Positions 16,168 to 25,114 of a stretch of 64,000 nt of DNA are shown here, piece by piece. The notes under the pieces were generated by a model. That model was not told the DNA's origin. It was given only the letters and a program-made list of their open reading frames with translations, and did no database searches. The stretch spans positions 111,795-175,794 of the forward strand of contig NZ_AUDM01000009.1 of the NCBI RefSeq assembly GCF_000425465.1, written 5' to 3'. The DNA is from Flavobacterium filum DSM 17961. GTDB lineage: Bacteria; Bacteroidota; Bacteroidia; Flavobacteriales; Flavobacteriaceae. The stretch's first letter is position 1. The number at the start of each line of letters is the position of its first letter. The position numbers and the translations under genes were made by a program.

Positions 16168-18960
16168 CTACTTCAACTTTTCCTTCAAATATTTTCCTGT
16201 GATGGATTTTGGATGTTTTGCCACTTCTTCCGGAGTACCAAATGCTAAAAGTTGTCCACCGTTTTCGCCGCCTTCAGGACCGATATCGATAATGTAATCA
16301 GCACATTTAATTAGGTCGAGGTTGTGCTCAATAACCACAATGGAATGCCCTTTTTCAATTAAGGCTTCAAAAGAGGTCAACAGTTTTTTGATGTCATGAA
16401 AATGAAGTCCGGTTGTTGGTTCGTCAAAAATGAATAAGACTTTGTCTTTTGTTGTTCCTTTAACCAAAAAAGAAGCTAATTTAATACGTTGAGCTTCTCC
16501 TCCGGAGAGGGTAGAAGACGACTGTCCTAATTGTACATAGCCTAAACCTACTTCTTTTAAAGGTTTTAATTTTTGAATGATTTTAGTTTGTTGGTGTAGT
16601 TCAAAAAAAGCAATTGCATCATCAATAGTCATTTTTAAGACATCATCCACGTTTTTGCCTTCAAAATAAACTTCTAATATTTCCTTTTTAAAGCGTTTGC
16701 CGTTACAGGTTTCACATTCTAAATGTACATCGGCCATGAATTGCATTTCAATAGTTACTTCACCATCACCTTTGCAGGTTTCACATCTTCCGCCTTCTAC
16801 ATTAAAAGAAAAATGTTTTGGTTGATACCCTCTTATTTTTGATGCTTTTTGTTTGGTAAACAAATCCCGTATGTCATCATAAGCTTTGATATACGTTACC
16901 GGATTGGAACGTGAGCTTCTGCCAATTGGGTTTTGGTCGATGTATTCAATGTTTTTGATGTGAGAGAAATTTCCTTTTAACTCTGAGAATTGTCCGGCTT
17001 TATCGCTAACACCTTCTAATTTTTTTTGAACAGATGGATAAAGTATTTTTTTAACCAATGTACTTTTACCGCTACCTGAAACGCCGGTAACTACGGTTAA
17101 ACAATCTAATGGAAAAACAACATCGATATTTTTAAGGTTATTTTCACGAGCTCCTCTAATTTCGATATGATTTTTGAATTTACGTCTTTGTTTAGGAACA
17201 GATATTTCCAATTCACCATTCAAGTATTTTGCGGTAAGGGAATCCGATTTTAATAGGGTAGAAAAGTCTCCCTCGGCTACTAAGTTACCGCCATTAGTTC
17301 CGGCTTCCGGACCAATATCAATGATACGGTTGGCCGCTTTCATAATGTCTTCGTCGTGTTCCACCACAATAACGGTATTGCCTAAATCACGTAAGTTTTT
17401 TAGCACTCCAATTAAACGCTCGGTATCTTTAGGATGCAATCCAATACTAGGTTCGTCTAAAATATACATGGAACCTACTAAACTACTTCCTAATGAAGTA
17501 GCAAGGTTAATTCGTTGTGATTCACCACCCGAAAGAGTTGCCGAATTTCGGTTTAAAGTTAAATAACTTAATCCTACTTCATCCAGAAACCGAAGACGAT
17601 TACTGATTTCTATCAGTAAACGTTTGGCAACTTTTTGATCATATTCTGAAAGGGATAAACTAGCAAAAAAAGTAATCAAATGCTTCACCGGTATATCAAC
17701 TAATTCTGATATGGTTTTGCCACCAACAGTAATATAATTCGTTTCTGGACGAAGTCGTTTTCCTTTACAAGTTTGGCATTTTGTTTTCCCACGGTAACGC
17801 GAAAGCATCACACGATTTTGAATTTTATAATTTTTTTCTTCCAATTCTTGAAAAAAAGCATGTAAACCGGTGAAGTATTTGTTTCCGTCCCACACTAATT
17901 GTTTTTGATCTTCACTCAATTCAAAGTAAGGTTTGTGAATAGGAAAGTCAAATTTGTAGGCATGGTTGACCAATTGATCACGGTACCAACTCATGCTATC
18001 TCCTCTCCACGGATAAATTGCATTTTCATAAATGGATAAAGCGGTATTAGGAATAACCAAATCTTCATCAATACCAATTACGTTGCCATATCCTTCGCAA
18101 GTAGGGCATGCACCATAAGGATTGTTAAAACTGAACAAGTGAATATTGGGTTCTAAGAACTGTATTCCGTCCAATTCAAAATTGTTACTAAAGGTCAGTC
18201 GATTGGCTGTTCCCACTTCTTGTAAAAAACAGGTACCTTTACCTTCATAAAAGGCTGTTTGCACCGCATCGGCTAAACGGTTTTGAAATTCTTCATCCGT
18301 TTTTACTACAATTCGGTCTATAATCAGCATAATGTTTTGATCGTCTAATGCGTGTTGTTCAATTTCATCTAAACGGACAACTTCATTGTTTACCAAGATG
18401 CGGATAAAACCTTGTTGTAACAAGACTTTTAATTTATCCTCCAATGCTCTCCCTTCTTCCAAATGAATAGGAGATAAGAGCATCCACTTACTTTCTGGTA
18501 TAAAAGAAAGTACCGTATTCACCACATCGGAAACAGTATGTTTTTTTACTTCAATACCGGAAACTGGAGAAAATGTTTTTCCAATACGTGCGTATAATAA
18601 TTTGAGGTAATCATAAATTTCCGTAGATGTACCAACAGTTGAACGAGCATTTGTGGTATTTACTTTTTGTTCAATAGCAACAGCAGGAGCAATCCCTTTG
18701 ATGTATTCTACTTTTGGTTTGTCTAAACGACCTAAGAATTGACGAGCATATGAAGATAAACTTTCTACATAACGTCTTTGTCCTTCTGCATATAAAGTAT
18801 CAAATGCTAAACTCGATTTTCCGGAACCGGAAAGACCGGTTATAACTACCAGTTTATTTCTGGGAATGGCTACATCAATGTTTTTAAGATTGTGTAATTG
18901 AGCACCTTTGATAAGGATGTTATGTTTAGGTTCAAGTTGCGAAAATTCTTCTGGAGTCAT
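16168..18960 (-). CDS. uvrA: Excinuclease ABC subunit A
   Basis: The 930-aa UvrA is the damage-sensing dimeric ATPase of nucleotide excision repair that loads UvrB. Both ABC modules are complete: Walker [10 protein letters not shown] near residue 43 and GVSGSGKST near 625; signature LSGGESQR and LSGGEAQR; Walker [12 protein letters not shown] and [11 protein letters not shown]. Zinc-binding cysteine pairs appear as [24 protein letters not shown] and CETCNGKR. The length agrees with the usual 940 aa. A perfect -7 promoter box lies 19 bp upstream of the start. It is monocistronic as far as can be seen. Confidence 0.98.
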   Translation of the reverse strand: MTPEEFSQLEPKHNILIKGAQLHNLKNIDVAIPRNKLVVITGLSGSGKSSLAFDTLYAEGQRRYVESLSSYARQFLGRLDKPKVEYIKGIAPAVAIEQKVNTTNARSTVGTSTEIYDYLKLLYARIGKTFSPVSGIEVKKHTVSDVVNTVLSFIPESKWMLLSPIHLEEGRALEDKLKVLLQQGFIRILVNNEVVRLDEIEQHALDDQNIMLIIDRIVVKTDEEFQNRLADAVQTAFYEGKGTCFLQEVGTANRLTFSNNFELDGIQFLEPNIHLFSFNNPYGACPTCEGYGNVIGIDEDLVIPNTALSIYENAIYPWRGDSMSWYRDQLVNHAYKFDFPIHKPYFELSEDQKQLVWDGNKYFTGLHAFFQELEEKNYKIQNRVMLSRYRGKTKCQTCKGKRLRPETNYITVGGKTISELVDIPVKHLITFFASLSLSEYDQKVAKRLLIEISNRLRFLDEVGLSYLTLNRNSATLSGGESQRINLATSLGSSLVGSMYILDEPSIGLHPKDTERLIGVLKNLRDLGNTVIVVEHDEDIMKAANRIIDIGPEAGTNGGNLVAEGDFSTLLKSDSLTAKYLNGELEISVPKQRRKFKNHIEIRGARENNLKNIDVVFPLDCLTVVTGVSGSGKSTLVKKILYPSVQKKLEGVSDKAGQFSELKGNFSHIKNIEYIDQNPIGRSSRSNPVTYIKAYDDIRDLFTKQKASKIRGYQPKHFSFNVEGGRCETCKGDGEVTIEMQFMADVHLECETCNGKRFKKEILEVYFEGKNVDDVLKMTIDDAIAFFELHQQTKIIQKLKPLKEVGLGYVQLGQSSSTLSGGEAQRIKLASFLVKGTTKDKVLFIFDEPTTGLHFHDIKKLLTSFEALIEKGHSIVVIEHNLDLIKCADYIIDIGPEGGENGGQLLAFGTPEEVAKHPKSITGKYLKEKLK

Positions 18961-18979
18961 AACAAAATTGAAAGAACTG

Positions 18980-18987
18980 CAAAGATA
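18980..18987 (-). promoter_or_regulatory. Putative uvrA -7 promoter box
   Basis: The minus strand reads TATCTTTG, an exact TAnnTTTG match 19 bp before the uvrA ATG. Confidence 0.5.
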
Positions 18988-19170
18988 GTGATTTGATGGT
19001 TGAATTAAAAGTCAGGTAATTTCAATTTTTCATGAACATACGTTAAGATTTTTGAAAATATTTTAATACCAATATTTTATTTAAACCGAAGGCTGATTTG
19101 ATAAAAAAAAATTATTTTAATGAGGTTTTCCACATTTATTGTATTTAAGATGTTAAAATTTCAATTAAAA

Positions 19171-19203
19171 TTTGCTTATTAGTTTAAAATTGTGTTACAT
19201 TTG
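19171..19203 (+). promoter_or_regulatory. Putative promoter of the ECF sigma gene (-33 TTTG, -7 TACATTTG)
   Basis: TTTG at 19171-19174 and TACATTTG at 19196-19203 are separated by 21 bp, close to the normal spacing for the Bacteroidota housekeeping promoter. The predicted leader is about 90 nt. Confidence 0.55.
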
Positions 19204-19298
19204 GTTCATATTTAATTTTTAATTAACATTTAGCCTATCGACAAAACAATACTTTTTTAAAATTAACCGTTCAAAACACGAATTAAAAAGGTATAACT

Positions 19299-19886
19299 AT
19301 GGCTACTGTTAATCAACTTCCCGACGCTTTATTGGTTAAGAATTACATTGCTGGTGATGAGCAGGCTTTGGCTATTCTTATTGAAAGACATCAATCTAAA
19401 ATTTATGGTTTTATCTATTCTAAGGTCCAGGATAGAGACATAACCGACGATGTATTTCAAGACACATTCATCAAGGTTATTAAAACCTTAAAATCCAATT
19501 CATACAATGAAGAAGGTAAGTTTTTGCCATGGGTAATGCGAATTGCACACAATTTAATTGTAGATCATTTCAGAAAAAACAAAAAAATGCCAATGCAAAG
19601 AGAAACAGAAGAGTATTCCGTTTTTTCGTATATGTCAGATACTTCTATGAATATTGAAGGTAGAATTATCACTGAACAAGTAGAGGCAGATTTGTTACGT
19701 ATTTTGGATGAACTACCGGCAGATCAAAAAGAAGTACTGGTGATGCGTATGTATCAAGATTTGAGCTTCAAAGAAATTGCCGATATAACAGGAGTAAGTA
19801 TCAATACAGCATTAGGAAGAATGCGTTATGCAATATTAAATCTTAGAAAAGTAATTGAAAAAAATCAAATTATTTTGAGTAGTTAA
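19299..19886 (+). CDS. RNA polymerase sigma factor, ECF (sigma-70 family)
   Basis: The 195-aa protein has two sigma domains. Region 2 is at about residues 25-95 (IYGFIYSKVQDRDITDDVFQDTFIKVIKTL and FLPWVMRIAHNLIVDHFRK). Region 4 is at about 130-185 (LPADQKEVLVMRMYQDLSFKEIADITGVSINTALGRMRYAI, a helix-turn-helix). It is a small ECF-type factor that redirects RNA polymerase. No FecR-type or zinc-binding anti-sigma gene is adjacent. Instead a 47-aa protein gene follows after 50 bp. Its own promoter looks like a housekeeping promoter. Confidence 0.93.
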   Translation: MATVNQLPDALLVKNYIAGDEQALAILIERHQSKIYGFIYSKVQDRDITDDVFQDTFIKVIKTLKSNSYNEEGKFLPWVMRIAHNLIVDHFRKNKKMPMQRETEEYSVFSYMSDTSMNIEGRIITEQVEADLLRILDELPADQKEVLVMRMYQDLSFKEIADITGVSINTALGRMRYAILNLRKVIEKNQIILSS

Positions 19887-19936
19887 TACTATTAGCGTAA
19901 AAGTTTCGTTATAGATATAAACAAACACATATTTCT

Positions 19937-20080
19937 ATGGCAAAACTTTACACTAGTAAAAAATTAGCGGCTCCAAAAATGTTACCTAAAAAAGAAACCA
20001 TTCAGTTTTTGCTCAGTTACTCCAAGGCTTTAAGCATGATGAAGGTAGGAAACATGAGTTTTGAGACCATCGCTAATTAA
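19937..20080 (+). CDS. 47-aa basic protein following the ECF sigma gene
   Basis: The open frame encodes 47 residues starting MAKLYTSKKLAAPKMLPKKE and continuing with TIQFLLSYSKALSMMKVGNM. It has a lysine-rich first half, a short amphipathic helix, and no Cys or transmembrane segment. A strong terminator starts 4 bp after its stop, which marks it as the last gene of the sigma-factor transcript and supports that it is translated. I do not know its function. A small regulator of the sigma factor or a ribosome- or RNA-binding peptide are both possible; neither is shown by the sequence. Confidence 0.65.
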   Translation: MAKLYTSKKLAAPKMLPKKETIQFLLSYSKALSMMKVGNMSFETIAN

Positions 20081-20084
20081 AAGG

Positions 20085-20117
20085 AACATCCCGATTAACG
20101 TCGGGATGTTTTTTTTG
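20085..20117 (+). terminator. Rho-independent terminator of the ECF sigma operon
   Basis: A perfect 10-bp stem AACATCCCGA / TCGGGATGTT with a 6-nt loop is followed by a T-run. It starts 4 bp after the 47-aa gene. Confidence 0.9.
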
Positions 20118-20131
20118 TATTTAATAGGTTA

Positions 20132-20893
20132 CTATTGTTTTACTATTTTAAAATTTTGTATTTTATTTACTTCCTTCCAAATGAGAGCGTTATAAATTCC
20201 TGCATTTAAAAAACTTAAATTTATTTGAGTTGTGGAATTAATAACTTTATCGGTGATTAATTTACCATTTAAGTCATAGATTAGTAAACGAAAAGGTTCA
20301 TTATCCATTAATTTTATAGTAAGAAAATCGTTTACAGGGTTTGGATAAAGTTGTATTCCTAATTTTTCAATTTCTGATAAACCTACAGTTGGTTCAACTA
20401 CAACATTAACATAGTTTGTGTGACTAAAGGTTCCATTACTATCTTTTGAACGAATGAAAAGTTTATGATCTCCAATTGATAGGTTTGCAGGCACGTTTAC
20501 ATCAAACGGATAGTTAAATAGATTATTCGCTGGATTAGAAACAGCCACTACTGTATTATTACTAAAGCCAGCATCTTCGTCCCAAAAATACTCTAATTCA
20601 ACAATATCATATAAAACATTATTTTCAAGTACATAAAATGTGCTAAAATTGGTATGACTCCATCTGTTTAAAGCATCTTTGGTTCGGTAACCAACAGTAT
20701 GAATTCCATTTGTAAATGTATTTGGAATCGTAAAACTGAAGTTAATAACATCTGATTGATTGTTAAAACCTAAAATTGATGTTGCATTTCCAAACCCCGG
20801 ATCATTATCAAAAAAATATTCCATTTGAGTGATATTTTGTGAGAAAGAAGTAAATGCTAGACAAAACAGTAAAAAAGTATATAATTTTTTCAT
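20132..20893 (-). CDS. Secreted T9SS type A cargo protein with two MEYFFDNDPG repeats
   Basis: The 253-aa protein has a signal peptide (MKKLYTFLLFCLAFTSFSQ). Two homologous repeats follow: MEYFFDNDPGFGNATSI...HTVGYRTKDALNRWSHTN (about 24-88) and LEYFWDEDAGFSNNTVV...HKLFIRSKDSNGTFSHTN (about 97-162). The C-terminal T9SS type A sorting domain (about 178-253) has LYPNPVNDFLTIKL, LLIYDLNGKLI and LNAGIYNALI. The protein is therefore exported by T9SS and attached to the cell surface or released. It lies 12 bp after the beta-helix protein gene and is probably cotranscribed. The repeat family is common in Bacteroidota surface proteins; its ligand is unknown. Confidence 0.85.
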   Translation of the reverse strand: MKKLYTFLLFCLAFTSFSQNITQMEYFFDNDPGFGNATSILGFNNQSDVINFSFTIPNTFTNGIHTVGYRTKDALNRWSHTNFSTFYVLENNVLYDIVELEYFWDEDAGFSNNTVVAVSNPANNLFNYPFDVNVPANLSIGDHKLFIRSKDSNGTFSHTNYVNVVVEPTVGLSEIEKLGIQLYPNPVNDFLTIKLMDNEPFRLLIYDLNGKLITDKVINSTTQINLSFLNAGIYNALIWKEVNKIQNFKIVKQ

Positions 20894-20905
20894 GTTTTTT
20901 ATTTT

Positions 20906-21964
20906 TTAATTATTACTTCTAGTGCTAATCGTAACGTTTAATGTACCGTTTTGCGGTGCATTTGCAGAAGCGTTCAAGGTGTATATGGCAGGTATTGCAG
21001 GAATACCGCTCAATATATATGTGTCGTTTCCGCCATACATGCCTATTTGTACATTTGACGGATACCCCTGATAACATTCAGGGCAAAGTCCTTGTGCTTT
21101 TAAAATATATTTTTTTTCATCAGTATCGTTAACGTTGTTAAAAAGATACGCTTCGGTTACGCCAAAAGTGTTATTTCCTGCATTGTTGAGCCAAGCAGGT
21201 TGCGTAATTCTGAAAATATTGTTATAAACATTGTCAGAAGAATTATTGTTTTGTGTTATAGATGCTGAAGTCATCAACAAAATATTATTGTAGAAAGGAT
21301 TACCATAAATAATTACTATACCACGAATGACATTATGAGAAATCGTAGCGACTGTGGTACTTCTTAATGTAATATTACCTCCAAAATAATTATTGGTAAT
21401 AGTCAGATTAGAAGTTGTTCCTCCTGAAGTTGTATCTACAGTAAAATTAGAGCCAAAATAGTTTTTAGAAATTAATATATTACTATAATTACTTCCTCCA
21501 TCTATATCAATGCCATTATGAAATTTACATCGGCTTATGGTAATATTGGATAAGGTATTGACTGAAAAGAATATATCTCTATCTGCATTAACAAATTCTA
21601 TCCCGTAAATCGAAGAACCGCTCGAACCTGCTCCAAATGTTAACTGGTTAATTTTAGCTGTTGTGTGGTTGTTTTGAAGCTGCGGGTTATCATCTAAAAA
21701 ATATCCTGTACCAATTATAGTCAACGCTTTGTTCGTAATTGTTGCCGTTCCATAACTTATTCCCGATGCTTCTAAATATAGTATATCACCATCTAAAACT
21801 AGATTACTGCTTATAGCAGTCTGCAAATTTGAAAAAACCTGTTCGCCTGACCATTGATTGTAAGTAGCATTATTATTCACCCGCCAAACTTTTGCATTCA
21901 TTGTCGAGAATATCAGCAGTAAACTAAATACTACTAAAGTCTTAAATAAGTTTTTGTTTTTCAT
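20906..21964 (-). CDS. Secreted right-handed beta-helix protein
   Basis: The 352-aa protein has a signal peptide (MKNKNLFKTLVVFSLLLIFSTMNA). The body is built of short repeats rich in Asn, Ile, Thr and Ser (ISRCKFHNGIDIDGGSN, ILISKNYFGSNFTVD, LTITNNYFGGNITLRS, TISHNVIRGIVIIYGN), the pattern of a right-handed parallel beta-helix as in pectin-lyase-like folds. No catalytic residues are evident. It has no C-terminal sorting domain of its own and stops after a short beta-rich tail, whereas the next gene 12 bp downstream encodes a T9SS-tailed protein. The two may function together on the surface, which is inference. Confidence 0.8.
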   Translation of the reverse strand: MKNKNLFKTLVVFSLLLIFSTMNAKVWRVNNNATYNQWSGEQVFSNLQTAISSNLVLDGDILYLEASGISYGTATITNKALTIIGTGYFLDDNPQLQNNHTTAKINQLTFGAGSSGSSIYGIEFVNADRDIFFSVNTLSNITISRCKFHNGIDIDGGSNYSNILISKNYFGSNFTVDTTSGGTTSNLTITNNYFGGNITLRSTTVATISHNVIRGIVIIYGNPFYNNILLMTSASITQNNNSSDNVYNNIFRITQPAWLNNAGNNTFGVTEAYLFNNVNDTDEKKYILKAQGLCPECYQGYPSNVQIGMYGGNDTYILSGIPAIPAIYTLNASANAPQNGTLNVTISTRSNN

Positions 21965-21980
21965 TATTGATATTTTTTAA

Positions 21981-22451
21981 TTATATTGTTTTAAACCAAT
22001 TTTGGAAAGATGAGCCTAAAAGAAGTACAGGATTTGTGGCATTATTTAAACTTCTGATTAAACTAATTATCCAAAAAATAAATACAGTCATACCAATCAA
22101 GATATTTAAGAATGGTATGAAAAAAGTTAATAAGACAATCAAATTCAAGCCAAGGGTTTGGCGTAGATAAAATGATCCAAATTCAGTTTTGTTTTGGTTG
22201 TGTAAAACGAGGGCTATAATCCATCCAATCCAGAAAAAATGAGCAATTAAGGCAACGGTTTTTCCATTGTCATTTCCAATTTGCGACTGTTGTGCAAATG
22301 AAACACCACACTCAATGCACATTACTTGATTTTCTTTTGTTGAAGTACCACAACCGAAACAATAATTTTTTTCAGAATGAGGGTTAACCCCACATTTTGG
22401 ACAAGCTATTGCTTTTTCGTGTACTTCGTTTGAACAATTTCTACAATACAT
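21981..22451 (-). CDS. Double zinc-ribbon protein fused to DUF4870-like membrane domain
   Basis: The 156-aa protein has two N-terminal zinc-ribbon halves. CRNCSNEVHEKAIACPKCG is at residues 3-21 and CFGCGTSTKENQVMCIECG at 31-49, so eight cysteines lie in CxxC pairs. A short linker leads to a membrane domain of about three helices (residues about 65-145) containing the KTEFGSFYLRQTLG block of DUF4870-type proteins. It probably sits in the inner membrane with the zinc-ribbon in the cytoplasm. The DUF4870-like part is related to the shorter protein at 33138. Function unknown. Confidence 0.8.
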   Translation of the reverse strand: MYCRNCSNEVHEKAIACPKCGVNPHSEKNYCFGCGTSTKENQVMCIECGVSFAQQSQIGNDNGKTVALIAHFFWIGWIIALVLHNQNKTEFGSFYLRQTLGLNLIVLLTFFIPFLNILIGMTVFIFWIISLIRSLNNATNPVLLLGSSFQNWFKTI

Positions 22452-22488
22452 AATAATCTTTTTTTAAGTTATTTAAGTCAAATTGTTT

Positions 22489-23742
22489 TTATTTCTTTTT
22501 ACCTTTTGGTTTCTCGAATTCAAGGTCTTTTGAGCAAAATTGTTCTAACAGATAGTCAACCACTAATTCTCCGGCACTTCTTAGGGCTGATTTGGCTGCT
22601 ACAAATTCTGCATTATCCAAAGCTCCTGCTTCTAAACCATGAGCGGCAACAATAGTAGAATCGTCTGTACGAACGGCTTTAACTTCAACTCTAGCACGGC
22701 AAGTAACTTGTTTTCCTTGTGTTCCAGTTCGTTGGCTAAAGGCTTCACCATAAATCACAATATCTGCTCCAAATTCTTTTCCCATAGAAATAGCTGCCAT
22801 TGGATTTTTTGCGGCATTGATAAAAGCAACTTCATTTTCTTTTGTTGCAAACATGGCAGGATCAACAACAGGAAAACCAGCTTCAATTAGTTTACGATTT
22901 ATTTCAGTTTCAGCAGCAGGATCTGGAATACGTTGAGTAATATGAAATTCAGGAAGAATAACCATGATTTTTGGTACATAAGGTTTATTCAATAATCCAC
23001 AATTGGCTTTTGAAAATACTTTTGGACCAGAATTTTGAGCTTCAGGAAACGGCAAATCATCTTTTGCAAGCGATATAAATTGTACAGCTTCAATTATTCC
23101 TTTTTCCATGGCATCAGCTACAGCTTTGTTTCCATTGGCTACTGTTTGTGAACCAACCACACCAGTTCCCAATACGCTAAACCCAGAAAAGCCACCTGCA
23201 CTTCCCTCAACATTGATTGATTTTGAATCAATAATTTCTCTTGTTTCAGCATTTATGAGTTGAATAATAAATCCAATTTTAGCTTTATTCCCTCCAAATT
23301 TTAAACCAGCTAAATTAACATTTTGACCTCCATCGGCATATTCTGTAATTTTACCCATTACAATCACTTGAGCACCTTGCATTTGTCCAGTTTTTGGTCC
23401 TTTTCCTTGTTTTACATTTCCTGATTGAGCAAATTCTATTTCATTGGTTAATTCTTCAATGTCTTTTTGACTTAGTAATACGTTATAACAATTCACATTT
23501 TGTAATGCATTGGTTAACATATGTGATAGTTCATCACCAAATTTTGCAGAAGCACTAGACGTAGCAGATTTAAAAGAAGAAACAGATAATCTAACTCTTT
23601 TGTTTACCGGTGTTTTAGGACAAATAGCTTTAATATCTTCAAACGTAATTTTGTTTTTGTTTTTTTCTTTCTTTTGAGCCATTGCTGATTCAAAGCTTGA
23701 TAAAGAAATAATTAGCAGAAAAATAACTTTTAATGTTTTCAT
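22489..23742 (-). CDS. CsgG/HfaB family secreted protein
   Basis: The 417-aa protein has a signal peptide (MKTLKVIFLLIISLSSFESAMAQ). A CsgG-like domain covers about residues 45-215: RVRLSVSSFKSATSS, LSHMLTNALQNVNCYNVLLSQKDIEEL, AQVIVMGKITEYADGG and GFIIQLINAETREII. A second alpha/beta repeat (about 255-405) includes IMVILPEFHITQRIPDPAAETEI and ADIVIYGEAFSQRTGTQGKQVTCRARVEVKAV. CsgG forms the curli export pore, but here no curlin, CsgE or CsgF genes are near and there is no lipobox, so the role is unclear. A periplasmic or outer-membrane-associated scaffold is plausible. Confidence 0.85.
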   Translation of the reverse strand: MKTLKVIFLLIISLSSFESAMAQKKEKNKNKITFEDIKAICPKTPVNKRVRLSVSSFKSATSSASAKFGDELSHMLTNALQNVNCYNVLLSQKDIEELTNEIEFAQSGNVKQGKGPKTGQMQGAQVIVMGKITEYADGGQNVNLAGLKFGGNKAKIGFIIQLINAETREIIDSKSINVEGSAGGFSGFSVLGTGVVGSQTVANGNKAVADAMEKGIIEAVQFISLAKDDLPFPEAQNSGPKVFSKANCGLLNKPYVPKIMVILPEFHITQRIPDPAAETEINRKLIEAGFPVVDPAMFATKENEVAFINAAKNPMAAISMGKEFGADIVIYGEAFSQRTGTQGKQVTCRARVEVKAVRTDDSTIVAAHGLEAGALDNAEFVAAKSALRSAGELVVDYLLEQFCSKDLEFEKPKGKKK

Positions 23743-23772
23743 AATGTTTTGTTTTAGTTGATATTTTATTAT

Positions 23773-24375
23773 TTAGTCTTCGGTTCTTCTTTCATATTCA
23801 ATTTTGTTGAATAAGCAAACTATTGTTATAGTTGATTCATTTTCTTCATACATGTTGATTTGTCCCTCTAAATCACGCATAATGATTAGCCAAATCGGTT
23901 TTTTATTGGGAAGTCTCAATTCATATTCATAATATGGAAACCCTTCTTTTTCCTCTTTTAATAATTTAATTGAGGTTAGTGAAGTATTAACAAGTATATT
24001 TTCCAGTTTATAATTTTCTGGTTCATTTACCGTAATTTGAATTTCATCATATCCATCTATTGTTCTACCGTTAAAAAATAGGAAACAGTTAACCGGATTT
24101 TTTGAATCGTTTAAGCTAACAGTGGTTTCTGCAGAATTTGAATAAATTACACCATCAAATGTTGGTGAAGGAAACGACCATTCAATCATTTCTGTTTGTA
24201 AATCCCAATTTACTATAGCTTCTTTTTGTGATTCATTAGGGATTAACTCTCTTAATAAATCATAAAATTCAATTGCTTTTTCAGAATCACTTGTTTTCGT
24301 CTCTTTCTTTTCAGATACATTTTTGCAGCTTAACATTGCAATTAGTAAAATGTAAATAAGTATCGTTTTTTTCAT
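23773..24375 (-). CDS. Predicted lipoprotein, function unknown
   Basis: The 200-aa protein has a lipoprotein signal (MKKTILIYILLIAMLSCKNV, with Cys at position 17 as the acylation site). A charged linker follows, then a globular region with mixed alpha and beta elements; I recognise no family. The coding region is strongly AT-rich. It lies 30 bp upstream of the CsgG-family gene on the same strand, so the two may be cotranscribed and act together at the envelope. Confidence 0.65.
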   Translation of the reverse strand: MKKTILIYILLIAMLSCKNVSEKKETKTSDSEKAIEFYDLLRELIPNESQKEAIVNWDLQTEMIEWSFPSPTFDGVIYSNSAETTVSLNDSKNPVNCFLFFNGRTIDGYDEIQITVNEPENYKLENILVNTSLTSIKLLKEEKEGFPYYEYELRLPNKKPIWLIIMRDLEGQINMYEENESTITIVCLFNKIEYERRTED

Positions 24376-24439
24376 TTCTTAATATTTTAATCAAACTTAT
24401 TTCTTAAATTTTATTGGTAAAATAGCTAATGATTAATTG

Positions 24440-25024
24440 TTACTCTTTATTTATTATTCGTTCCGTTTGTGTATAAATGTTGATATGGATGGATGGCTTT
24501 GAATCATTTTTATTTTTTTCGGTTGGCTTTTTTGTTAAGGATAATAAACAAATGATGCAACAATCTATTAGTAGAAGCCAAAATGAAAACTTACATTCAA
24601 TAGTTGTCCATTCGTTTGATAGAATTGAATATTGAAACTCAAGTTTATGTTTAAGAATGATAAGACATACAATTCCTAAAACTGAATTGAAAAAATTTAA
24701 TGTTTGAAATGATATTCTACTCAAGGAATTAACAAGAATACCTATTAATAATAAAATTAGATTAATCCATAAAATTGGTTCAGCTTTAATTTTTACAGGT
24801 TTTATTTCTGTTGAAAAAAGTTTAACTGTTCCTGAAATCATTTCAAACCCATTTATTGTTATTGTTGAGCCTGAATAGACATTTGAAATGGAGAAAAACG
24901 GAAATAAAAAAAGTAATATTCCCAATAAGTGGAAAATTACATGATAAGTATTTTGATTAATTAATTTCAATTTTTCAAGGATTATTACAACAATTTTATC
25001 ATTAATAATGAAACTGAAAAACAA
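24440..25024 (-). CDS. Hypothetical four-helix membrane protein
   Basis: The 194-aa protein has about four hydrophobic helices (near residues 30-50, 85-100, 115-130 and 145-165). The N-terminus is hydrophobic too (MFFSFIINDKIVVIILEKLKL) and an in-frame later start is possible, because the first helix proper begins at LINQNTYHVIFHLLGILLFLFPFF. The C-terminal tail is polar with Lys and Asn. No family is recognised. It is 64 bp from the lipoprotein gene. Base composition is extremely AT-rich. Treat the exact start as uncertain. Confidence 0.55.
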   Translation of the reverse strand: MFFSFIINDKIVVIILEKLKLINQNTYHVIFHLLGILLFLFPFFSISNVYSGSTITINGFEMISGTVKLFSTEIKPVKIKAEPILWINLILLLIGILVNSLSRISFQTLNFFNSVLGIVCLIILKHKLEFQYSILSNEWTTIECKFSFWLLLIDCCIICLLSLTKKPTEKNKNDSKPSIHINIYTQTERIINKE

Positions 25025-25084
25025 CTAATTATTATTTGTAGTAGTTTATTGATTATTTGTTATATTTTGTTAATTTTTATTAAT

Positions 25085-25092
25085 TATATTTG
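25085..25092 (+). promoter_or_regulatory. Putative -7 promoter box of the TPR histidine kinase operon
   Basis: TATATTTG is an exact TAnnTTTG match 22 bp before the ATG at 25115. Confidence 0.5.
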
Positions 25093-25114
25093 ATATTTAA
25101 ACATTAGTTAATTT

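Larger units (their letters stand above)
18961..19298. other. 338-bp divergent regulatory region between uvrA and the ECF sigma gene
   Basis: It carries the uvrA promoter box at its left end and a sigma-gene promoter at 19171-19203. The remaining sequence is AT-rich with no supported open frame. The sigma-gene leader of about 90 nt contains no stem I could pick out. Confidence 0.6.

Noticed and set aside
22489..23742. Curli-type secretion system
   Set aside because: Only a CsgG-like protein is present; CsgA/B/E/F-like genes are absent from the window.
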